A DNA stretch of 64,000 nt from Motilimonas cestriensis (GTDB lineage Bacteria > Pseudomonadota > Gammaproteobacteria > Enterobacterales > CBDFNC01): contig NZ_JAIMJA010000007.1 in NCBI RefSeq assembly GCF_021295315.1, positions 163,788-227,787 of the forward strand. Direction: 5' to 3'. Made by a program: the position numbers and the translations under genes. The notes beneath the pieces were generated by a model, which was given only the letters and a program-made list of their open reading frames with translations, searched no databases and had not been told where the DNA came from. Positions 1 to 7,644 of this stretch are shown piece by piece (within the stretch, counting starts at the first letter, position 1; the number at the start of each line of letters is the position of its first letter).

Positions 1-3000
1 GTATAAATCTGTTTGCTTAGTTACGGTTATTGCATCGTAATTAACTGAGTTTGTGTAATTATCGGAATAGTGAATAAGCACCATGTTCTTCTGGTCTTTA
101 AAAAAATCTAACGTTACTTTAGGATCAATTATTGTAGTCCATATTGAGTTTTCGTAGGAGCGCTCTAGTAGCCTTTTAAAGTTTTCAGTAACCACGAGGG
201 CTTGAGATCTAGACCCGCTGTATTCATCATAGTAGTTCTTTGCAGGTTTGATTAGTCCGCTATATTTTGCAATAAGCTTTAACTGTGGAGCACTATCAAC
301 ATCAATGCCTTTTAGGCCAAAAGATGTGTAATAGCTACCATTTTTGTTTGCTGCTGACTCACCTGGCATTAAGCCATGACATACAACACCGGTTTCTTGT
401 TTTAATATGTCAACATCGGTTGCTTTCACGCGTTCGTTATTTTTAAAGAACGACATGTGTGCATAGTTCTGCTCTTTTTGGCCTTTTTCGTGCTCGAATT
501 TACTGTACGTTAAACGCGTTCTAAGTAAATCAATGATGCTATCGGCCTGCTCGCGAGCAGCGCCTTTGTTTAACTCACAGAGCTCTTTTAAGTCATCATA
601 GCTTGCCATTTCAGCAAATCTGTCAAACCAGGTATAACACTGCGCTTCGTCGTATAAATTCACATGAATATTGGTAACTTTATTTTTTTTGAGTTTGATG
701 TAGTCAATCAGGCCTAAAAATAGCTCTTTATTTTTCTGATTATTGACAGAGTTAATAATTAGTGTTGTTTTACTACCGGCTACAAATAAATGTTTAAAGG
801 CAGTTGTGAACTTGCCTACTTTGTCTTTAACAAGCGTACGTACAAAGTCATAGCTACTTTCTTGTTGTGGAACAAGTTTTGACCAGAATACATTCTCTTT
901 TTCGGCGTGGTTATACGAAAAATCATGCGTAGGGTCGTACACGAATGGTAAAAGTCCTTGGGCAGTTAAGCGCTGAATAGTAACTGGCGGTAATTTTTTA
1001 AAGCTGCCTGTTGCCTCTTTATCTTTACTTAATACGTCTGCCAAGTTGCAATTATAAGCAAGCACTAGTGGATGATATGGCGTAATATATGTTTGCTCAT
1101 CAAAATCTGCAAAGCCAATATTCACAAGTAACTTATGCTGATCTAAAAGTGGCGCATCATAGGGTATTTCATCAATAGTGATTTGATAGATTTCAACAAT
1201 TTGTAAGGCAAGCGCTCTAATTTTCACACCCCAGCCTGATAAACTTAACAACGATTTTTTATGTGTTAAATAATCAAATAAATCCCGGTAAGCAAAGTAT
1301 AAATCAGCATAATGTGATTCTAAGTCTTGTAGTTTAATATCATGGCCATTCGTAAGCTTAGCTAAAGTTAAGCTATCCAATAACTCCGCTTCATTTTGCA
1401 ATAGCGTTAGCCGCTTAGCTTTAGGTGCGACTTCTTTCCCGTCAATAAGTACTTTATTTTTACTACGGTTGAATTGCCCGAAGTATTCATCATTAAATAA
1501 ATGATTAAAGCGCCCTTGGTCTAACAATAAAGGCAATGACAAAGTATCGGTAGATACTTCACCTTCAACATTAAATGTTAATTGGCTAATCGAGCCTTGT
1601 ACGATAAAGCTTATTTCATCCGATTCAGTTGCTAGCTTTTTAAAATCAACAATACCTACAGCATCCGAATCAAACACTTGATTATTTTCTGACAGAATAC
1701 TGGTATTTGTTAAATTACTTATTTGTAATGACTGCTCATCAGTTTGCAACGTTAACCATTGTTTTACAGGATCAACTAAGTATATGTGCTTAAATCCGTC
1801 TATGTGAAAATCATTTCCACTAATTACTAACACTTTGAAATTATGAGTTTCTTTTGGTTTTTCGGTTTTTACACGAAAGTTAAAGTAGCGAGCTTTCCCG
1901 TCGAAACTACTTGTAAGAACAGCTCTACTTCTTATTCCGCCTAGGTTTTTAATCGTTAAATCAATATTTGGAAGTTCTTTATTTTGTTGTACTTTACAAG
2001 AACTATCTTTTAACTTTTGATTTATAAAACAAAGCTCTAATTCAAATATATGCTGTTCTGGCTCTAATATTAATATTAGGTGTTGTTCTCTGATTCCAGC
2101 CCCTTTTTCTGACTTTGCTCTGGCGAGTAGCTCAATGTAAGGAGCTTTAACACTTTCCAGCTCTAGCAGATTAGTTCGGTTTTTTTGTTGCTCGGTGAAA
2201 CATTCACCAATATCTAGGCTTTCTTTGTATTTTTCTATATTACCTTCAGGGAAGTGCTCTTTTATAAATTTTTCGCCAAAATCTAAAGCAGCAAGTTTGT
2301 CATGTAGTTCGTTAGGAAAATGATGAGTAATAAAATCAAGTTTTTCGCTCAGTGCTTTATTTTCTTTCAACCTATCTGTAATACTTTCTTTCTGATCCCA
2401 ACCTTCCTTAGTGAGCTGATCATCTTTGAGTAATCCAATTTCTGGAAATTGTAAGTCACCATCTGCAATTGCATAGTAAAGTTTTTCAAAGCCAAACATA
2501 GTGGCCTCGTCCTCAACTATTTCATCAAAATGATAATCAAGTAAACACTCAGAAACTCTCGCTTTTTCGTTAGTTTGATCTATTTCTTTATGTAGCAATA
2601 GTTTGATGTTCTTTGGATCCCAAACAACGCCAGGCTGAGCAACATCTTCGGTCGAGTTTTTTAACGTATCGAGCATAGAATTATGGATGATTAATAAAGC
2701 AGTGCCTTTTGCTTCCCCCTCCATAGCTGATACAACATCACGTAAATGGGCAATATAATTCTCTGTAAAGTTTTCACCTTCATATACTGGAATTAATTCA
2801 ACATTGCCGTACTGTACTGTCTTTAACTCAATGCCTTTTATAACCACACTCTTATCTGTAATTTTCATGAAGGCTTGATATAGTGCAAAACCCTTATCAC
2901 TATCAGGACTTGTGAACTGATAACGAAAACCAACTTTTAATTCTTCAGCTGCCCAAATATTAAAGTGATAAACCAAAAAATCTTCAAACTGTTTTTCTAA

Positions 3001-3003
3001 CAT
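1..3003 (-). CDS. dptH: DptH, DNA phosphorothioation-dependent restriction protein (partial, C-terminus beyond left edge)
   Basis: An open frame on the minus strand starts at ATG 3003 (MLEKQFEDFLVYHFNIW) and runs, without a stop where I translated it, to base 1, giving about 1001 residues of a protein that is normally around 1700. It overlaps the end of dptG by 20 bases, so translation is probably coupled. In Dpt (also called DndFGH) systems, DptF, G and H together restrict DNA that lacks phosphorothioate modification; DptH is the large component, and its HerA/FtsK-like ATPase part is expected in the unseen C-terminus. The visible part includes the stretches PYHPLVLAYN and KENVFWSKLVPQQ. I assign it from its size and its place after DptF and DptG; no catalytic motif is visible in this half. 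Confidence 0.8.
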   Translation of the reverse strand, partial: MLEKQFEDFLVYHFNIWAAEELKVGFRYQFTSPDSDKGFALYQAFMKITDKSVVIKGIELKTVQYGNVELIPVYEGENFTENYIAHLRDVVSAMEGEAKGTALLIIHNSMLDTLKNSTEDVAQPGVVWDPKNIKLLLHKEIDQTNEKARVSECLLDYHFDEIVEDEATMFGFEKLYYAIADGDLQFPEIGLLKDDQLTKEGWDQKESITDRLKENKALSEKLDFITHHFPNELHDKLAALDFGEKFIKEHFPEGNIEKYKESLDIGECFTEQQKNRTNLLELESVKAPYIELLARAKSEKGAGIREQHLILILEPEQHIFELELCFINQKLKDSSCKVQQNKELPNIDLTIKNLGGIRSRAVLTSSFDGKARYFNFRVKTEKPKETHNFKVLVISGNDFHIDGFKHIYLVDPVKQWLTLQTDEQSLQISNLTNTSILSENNQVFDSDAVGIVDFKKLATESDEISFIVQGSISQLTFNVEGEVSTDTLSLPLLLDQGRFNHLFNDEYFGQFNRSKNKVLIDGKEVAPKAKRLTLLQNEAELLDSLTLAKLTNGHDIKLQDLESHYADLYFAYRDLFDYLTHKKSLLSLSGWGVKIRALALQIVEIYQITIDEIPYDAPLLDQHKLLVNIGFADFDEQTYITPYHPLVLAYNCNLADVLSKDKEATGSFKKLPPVTIQRLTAQGLLPFVYDPTHDFSYNHAEKENVFWSKLVPQQESSYDFVRTLVKDKVGKFTTAFKHLFVAGSKTTLIINSVNNQKNKELFLGLIDYIKLKKNKVTNIHVNLYDEAQCYTWFDRFAEMASYDDLKELCELNKGAAREQADSIIDLLRTRLTYSKFEHEKGQKEQNYAHMSFFKNNERVKATDVDILKQETGVVCHGLMPGESAANKNGSYYTSFGLKGIDVDSAPQLKLIAKYSGLIKPAKNYYDEYSGSRSQALVVTENFKRLLERSYENSIWTTIIDPKVTLDFFKDQKNMVLIHYSDNYTNSVNYDAITVTKQTDLY

Positions 3004-4306
3004 ATACTGCATCTCCGCTATCACTCATTCGTTCCACGTTACCCATTCGCTCATAAAAACCGATTAATGATTGCTGGCTTTGTTTATCAAAATAAACACC
3101 TCTCGCTTCAAACTCTTTAATTATTTCGTGAAAACGTAATCTTTCTCGCTCCCCAATAGCAAGGTTTGTCAGTAGAACTATGTAATCTTGGTTAAACGTA
3201 AGCACTTGTCCCGCGCGTCCTCGGCGCTGAATAAATGGGTCAAGAATGTTACCCAACGTTCCTTTAACTACGGTGTCGTTATATTCAGTTAAGCGTCCTT
3301 TTTTATTATCGAACTGAGCATGTGATAAGCTAAGTAACTGGTTTAATACTTCTTTTTTATCGCTAGAATCTAACCATCTTTGCTCAATGTTGTACCATTT
3401 TCGTTGCATTCGATCTTCTACAAAATTATGACCAAATTGATTCAGCTTAGTAACGTCAATTTCGCTAATAGATTCAAATAGCTGCCAAAGGGGTTTAACT
3501 TCCCCTTTTACTTGTATAGCCTCATTCATAAACAAGTATGGAAATAGGTACTCTAGATATTCATGAAGCTGGCTATAACCAAAATTTTTGACTTGTGAAC
3601 GTTCGTCGCTTGCCTTTTCATTATCAACAATGAAAAAGCAGGGCTTGCTTGTCGGTGCACCGCTAGCCCAGTTTTTAATATTCAGCGCCATTTGCGAAAT
3701 ATATAAAAATCCATATAGGCGAATAACAGAATTAAAGTTACTGAGTAAGTAGTGAGGTCTTTTATTTAAAAAGTCTAAGTCCTTTTTAAACAGTTCACTT
3801 AAAAATGGTAAATAGGCTGGTTCTGTCTTCTGGGATGCTTTTGTTTTACCTGATACATAAAAACTATCAAATTCAGATTTTATTTCTCTTTCTATAAAAT
3901 TCAAGTCATTGATTGAAGAGCTTTCTAGCCTTAAACCATTTAATAGACCAACATACATGTCTCCTAACTTTCTGCTATTTGTGTCTACTTCATTTTTAAG
4001 CGCTTTAAAAATGAGAAGCTCTGGCGATATTTCAAAAAAATTTTCTTTTTCAAAATACATTTTTTCTAGCACATACCAAAATTCCGATTCATCTAATTTT
4101 GTTGAAAACCTCTGCTTACATAACTTTTTAAAATCATCCACATTTCCGGTAATTAGTGACTTACCATATAGAATATGTACGAAATACCCCAACACTGTAT
4201 CCCAACAAAATTTATAGTGTTTATCTTTTGTTCTTAAAGGTAAAAATGTATTAAATGCATTATTGTTTGGTGACGTTAAAGTTTCTTTTATCATTTTATA
4301 GTCCAC
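2984..4306 (-). CDS. dptG: DptG, DNA phosphorothioation-dependent restriction protein
   Basis: This 440-residue protein (MDYKMIKETLTSPNN...) is the middle gene of the dptF-G-H operon. Its start overlaps the dptF stop by 11 bases and its end overlaps the dptH start by 20 bases, which is the tight packing expected of a complex made in fixed ratio. DptG is a component of the phosphorothioation-dependent restriction complex; its biochemical role is poorly defined and I see no catalytic motif in it. It has no signal peptide or membrane segment. A second ATG lies at 4294 (MIKETLT), but the first keeps the usual overlap. The region is more AT-rich than the core genes to the right, which fits horizontal acquisition. 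Confidence 0.85.
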   Translation of the reverse strand: MDYKMIKETLTSPNNNAFNTFLPLRTKDKHYKFCWDTVLGYFVHILYGKSLITGNVDDFKKLCKQRFSTKLDESEFWYVLEKMYFEKENFFEISPELLIFKALKNEVDTNSRKLGDMYVGLLNGLRLESSSINDLNFIEREIKSEFDSFYVSGKTKASQKTEPAYLPFLSELFKKDLDFLNKRPHYLLSNFNSVIRLYGFLYISQMALNIKNWASGAPTSKPCFFIVDNEKASDERSQVKNFGYSQLHEYLEYLFPYLFMNEAIQVKGEVKPLWQLFESISEIDVTKLNQFGHNFVEDRMQRKWYNIEQRWLDSSDKKEVLNQLLSLSHAQFDNKKGRLTEYNDTVVKGTLGNILDPFIQRRGRAGQVLTFNQDYIVLLTNLAIGERERLRFHEIIKEFEARGVYFDKQSQQSLIGFYERMGNVERMSDSGDAVYVRKTV

Positions 4307-5888
4307 TCACTTCAAACTCTTCGTTATCAACATTTTTGATAGTGAAGTGTTTACTTTCTTTAATAATATGTAACGTTGCAACTTTATTTGCCACTTGTGC
4401 AATTTCATCTATCAATTCATCTAAGAGTACAACTGTATTTTTATCGTGTTTATTAGGACGGTAACCATCAGAAATTCTTTCCATTAAGTGTAATAAATTA
4501 ATGTTTACTGGGATTGCTAATGAGTGTTCTTGAACATTAATAAAAGCTGTGAAACTTGCAGAAGACTTTGGTGAAAAGTTTGAAATACTCTTTATATCAG
4601 CCTTAACATCCAACTTTGAAACTAACTGAAAGCCGTTTAGCTCAGATATTAAATAATGATTTTTATCTAAATTTGGCGCATTGCGGTTATTGTATTTTCG
4701 TATAGCGCTGCGGATTGTATTGTTATAAAATAATTTAATCTGTTTTTTATGTTCTAAGCTACCATTGAAGTCTCTGTGCAACTGATAGACTGTAACGTAT
4801 TGCTCAATTAGAGTTTCATTGAAGTCATGCTCGAATTTACTATGATAATTATTAGAAAATTCATATCCTTTAATAATATAGAATAAACGCAAGTAAGATA
4901 GACTGCTTTCTAGCGACTCAACCCCTAATATTTTTAAACACTCTTTAAACTCAGAAAACTCTTGATCTGGAAGATGTAGATCATTTGCTAGTATAAACCG
5001 ATCAATTTTTTTTGTTCTTAAATGCGCAGGATCAAATTCAATTACTTTATTTGCCAACTCATTATCGCCACCTGAAAAAATATTATCGAAGAGGTAACCA
5101 GGCCCAGCTAAGAGCATAAAAACAAAATCGAGCAATGCACGAGCAGTTAAGAATTGATCACGAATTAGGCGGGCTTTAAAAAGTAACACTATTATATTTT
5201 TTTGTACTTCTGGGATACATAAAATCTCATAGTTAGCTTGGAGCCTTTTACTCGCTTGGCTGGTTTGCTCTAGTTTTTCTTTATCAAAAATCTGGCGAAT
5301 AATATTGTCATCATTTGCTGTCAGTTTTTGTAATAGTTTTTGCGCAAACTCAGAAGTATATCCCCCTTCACCGATAAAGAATTTAGGGTAATCTTCAAAA
5401 TTTATAAAAGTTACATCTTCGGTTGAAATATTGTTTGAGAGGTAATTTTTTATTACATCTTTGAACTTTTCGTTTGAGCCCTCTTCAGCATAATTTCCTA
5501 GCATACCGGTGTTAATACCAACGATCAGTGGCATGGTGCCAGACTCAAATTCGTCAAACACTTTATCTAAAGTTTGAATTGCATTCTCACGGGGATCGAA
5601 GCTGTGTGTTGCATCTAAGTGGAAGTGAGCTCGATTACTAAAACGCTTCTTACAATCAGTCAGTATTTCTGATTTACCATCACCACTACTACCACACAAA
5701 AACAAAACTTCAGGTTTATTGGATGAAAAACTAGAAATTTTCTTCTCCACATCAATAGCTATTGGCATCTTGATGTACAAATATTCCTTTACATCATCAA
5801 GTTGGTTTTTATTTTTACTGTCTCGCTCTGTAGACACAGCATAGGGTGATGACTTGGATAAAACGCTGAGGGCTTCTTTTAAGCGCAT
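4296..5888 (-). CDS. dptF: DptF, P-loop ATPase of phosphorothioation-dependent restriction
   Basis: This 530-residue protein opens the dpt operon. Its N-terminus contains ALSVLSKSSPYAVS and then a Walker A motif, GSSGDGKS, at residues 66-73, as expected for the DptF ATPase. DptF works with DptG and DptH to cut DNA without phosphorothioate marks; the marks themselves are made by DndBCDE with a cysteine desulfurase. None of those modification genes is in this window, so they must lie left of base 1 or elsewhere if the system works. The ATG at 5888 is preceded only by a weak ribosome site (GGAAT). A degenerate copy of its 5' end lies just upstream at about 5940-6184. Confidence 0.85.
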   Translation of the reverse strand: MRLKEALSVLSKSSPYAVSTERDSKNKNQLDDVKEYLYIKMPIAIDVEKKISSFSSNKPEVLFLCGSSGDGKSEILTDCKKRFSNRAHFHLDATHSFDPRENAIQTLDKVFDEFESGTMPLIVGINTGMLGNYAEEGSNEKFKDVIKNYLSNNISTEDVTFINFEDYPKFFIGEGGYTSEFAQKLLQKLTANDDNIIRQIFDKEKLEQTSQASKRLQANYEILCIPEVQKNIIVLLFKARLIRDQFLTARALLDFVFMLLAGPGYLFDNIFSGGDNELANKVIEFDPAHLRTKKIDRFILANDLHLPDQEFSEFKECLKILGVESLESSLSYLRLFYIIKGYEFSNNYHSKFEHDFNETLIEQYVTVYQLHRDFNGSLEHKKQIKLFYNNTIRSAIRKYNNRNAPNLDKNHYLISELNGFQLVSKLDVKADIKSISNFSPKSSASFTAFINVQEHSLAIPVNINLLHLMERISDGYRPNKHDKNTVVLLDELIDEIAQVANKVATLHIIKESKHFTIKNVDNEEFEVSGL

Positions 5889-5939
5889 AAACTAGATTCC
5901 ATTAATAACGGCTTAAACTAACCGCTCCTGGTTGATTTT

Positions 5940-6184
5940 TATACTTAGTGTCTATTCCCGACTTACCACTCCACTACCACCACACGGCGTTATTCAGGCA
6001 AGTAACTTTCATATTGGTTGAAGTTAAACCTAAAAATATCTCTTCAAAATCCGCTCCAAGATTAATAGTCATATTAAGATATTTTTTCCTCGACTAGCTC
6101 AGTAGACGGCATTGAATTTCAATCTGCTGAAACGGCGTAAGGTGATGATTTGGACATCACGCTTAAAGCGGTACGAAGATTCAA
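5940..6184 (-). pseudogene. Decayed 5' fragment of a second dptF
   Basis: The minus strand at 6119-6184 reads NLRTALSVMSKSSPYAVSAD then stop. This matches the intact DptF N-terminus (RLKEALSVLSKSSPYAVSTE) at about 14 of 18 positions. Further down, a frame reads MPSTELVEEKIS (DptF has MPIAIDVEKKIS at residues 41-52). Near 5955-5993 the bases TGTGGTGGTAGTGG...GGTAAGTCGG resemble the DptF P-loop codons, with a base lost inside the loop. Stops and shifts make it non-coding. It lies immediately upstream of the intact gene, in the same direction, and could be the stump of an earlier dpt operon replaced by the present one. The first match is strong; the other two are weaker. Confidence 0.7.
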
Positions 6185-6360
6185 AAATGTTCACCATGCT
6201 GTGAGACTGACAAATGAAGCGGATAACAACGAAACACCGACATTTACCATCAAAAAATTGGAACCGATAATATCAAGGTTATGTTATTAAAACAGTTGTT
6301 TATTCCTTGTTTAGCCATTAAGTTCACGTTTTTATCTGATATTTTGCTTAACTTGCTTTG

Positions 6361-6550
6361 GTGTTGAAATCACCGCGCGTACCATTTCGCGGTTTAAAAA
6401 CCGCTCTTACGGGTGTGTTGAATACAGTGAATGCTTTGATTATGGCGCGTGGTTTTTCGCAGCATAAATGCTGCTCCTACTGGTGTGTTGAATACGGTGA
6501 TTGCTTTGATTATGGTACGTGGGTTTTCGTAGCATAAATGCTGCCCCTAC
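6361..6550. repeat. 70-bp tandem repeat, about 2.7 copies, with REP-like hairpins
   Basis: Two adjacent 70-bp units (6411-6480 and 6481-6550) share GTGTTGAATAC, TGCTTTGATTATGG and AGCATAAATGCTGC; a third, more divergent partial unit covers 6361-6410 (GCGGTTTAAAAACCGCTCTTAC). Each unit carries a palindrome (GCAGCATAAATGCTGC or GCGGTTTAAAAACCGC) followed by a CTCCTAC-like tail. This is the style of the REP/BIME-like repeats found between genes in marine gammaproteobacteria. It lies between the dpt region and the pirin gene. Confidence 0.8.
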
Positions 6551-6730
6551 GAGGGTTTGTGCGCGTTTGAGGCCATTAGTACCTGACTAGTTAATTCTAT
6601 ATTTTAGAACATATCATCATATATTTGGCGTTATTATTTCACTTAATAACACGATAAACTGGCTTTATTGAATAGCGATACCCAATAACTTTGTCGTTTC
6701 GCCCGATGTGGGCGGTTAAGGAGTTACATT

Positions 6731-7429
6731 ATGATTACAGTGAGAAAAGCCAGTAACCGCGGTCGTGGCGACTATGGCTGGCTTAATACCCGTTACTCTT
6801 TTTCGTTTGCGAATTATTACGACCCGCGCCATATGGGCGTGTCGTCGCTGCGAGTGATTAATGATGATGTGATTGCGCCCGGTGCAGGGTTTGATACCCA
6901 TGGCCATCGCGACATGGAAATTATTACTTATGTTACCTCTGGCACCATTGCTCATAAAGACAGCATGGGCAATGTGACTGAACTGCCAGCTGGCGAGTTT
7001 CAGTTAATGTCGGCAGGCAGTGGTATTCGCCACAGTGAGTATAATGCCTCAGAAACGGAGGGCTTAACCTTACTGCAAATTTGGATTGAGCCGAATAAAT
7101 TTGGTGGCCAGCCAGGTTATCAGCAAAAGGCGTTTGGCCGTCGCCAAGGCTTACATGCGGTGATCACGCCTGATGGCAGTGATGACACCTTAAAAATAAA
7201 ACAAGATGCGCGTTTGTTGCATTTGTTACTTGAGCCACAATCTGAAGATACCTTACAGCTACCGGCTGATCGCGTGGTGTATGTACAGCTATTGTCTGGT
7301 TTGCTCATGGTGAACGATGAGCCCCTTAGTCCCGGCGATGGTGCGCGGCTTGATAATGTAACCAATATTCGTTTTAGCAGTGGCAACAAACAAGCCGTTG
7401 AGGCTTTGGTGTTTGACTTGCCCGCCTAG
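6731..7429 (+). CDS. Pirin family protein (quercetin 2,3-dioxygenase-like, YhhW type)
   Basis: This 232-residue bicupin protein matches the pirin/YhhW family. The metal ligands expected in the N-terminal cupin are present: His57 and His59 in THGHRDME, and His101 and Glu103 in IRHSEYN. Bacterial pirins bind a divalent metal; some oxidise quercetin and others act in regulation or redox sensing, so the true substrate is not certain. The start at 6731 follows the good ribosome site AAGGAG (6718-6723). It is probably a single-gene transcript, since a hairpin follows it at 7455 and the upstream region is repeats. Confidence 0.85.
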   Translation: MITVRKASNRGRGDYGWLNTRYSFSFANYYDPRHMGVSSLRVINDDVIAPGAGFDTHGHRDMEIITYVTSGTIAHKDSMGNVTELPAGEFQLMSAGSGIRHSEYNASETEGLTLLQIWIEPNKFGGQPGYQQKAFGRRQGLHAVITPDGSDDTLKIKQDARLLHLLLEPQSEDTLQLPADRVVYVQLLSGLLMVNDEPLSPGDGARLDNVTNIRFSSGNKQAVEALVFDLPA

Positions 7430-7454
7430 GCCAAGTTTTAAACATAAGGCTACG

Positions 7455-7478
7455 AGGGGTAAGTTAGTTACCCCTTTC
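7455..7478 (+). terminator. Terminator-like hairpin after pirin gene
   Basis: Perfect stem AGGGGTAA (7455-7462) / TTACCCCT (7468-7475) with a 5-base loop, then TTC. It lies 26 bases past the pirin stop. The T run is short, so termination may be partial. Confidence 0.5.
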
Positions 7479-7568
7479 AGGCTGAAAATTTTAGTCTTTT
7501 TGCCTCATTTCGCGATTCAAAACAAGACATCTCAAGCGCTTAACAGTAACATTGCCTCAGTTGTTTTC

Positions 7569-7598
7569 AAGCGGCCAGCCTTTCAGGGCTGACCGCTT
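7569..7598 (+). terminator. GC-rich hairpin between pirin and helicase genes
   Basis: AGCGGCCAGCC and GGGCTGACCGCT pair around a short loop, followed by TGTTTGTGTT. It could be a second terminator, and its position is an argument against starting the helicase at the TTG upstream of it (7552). Confidence 0.5.
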
Positions 7599-7644
7599 GT
7601 TTGTGTTACTACCATGGACTTGGCCCTTGAATAATTCGTCTGTA

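Noticed and set aside
6184..6295. Plus-strand stretch reading HAVRLTNEADNNETPTFTIK
   Set aside because: Looks protein-like, but has no start or ribosome site and I recognise no family; possibly a gene remnant, not reported as a feature.
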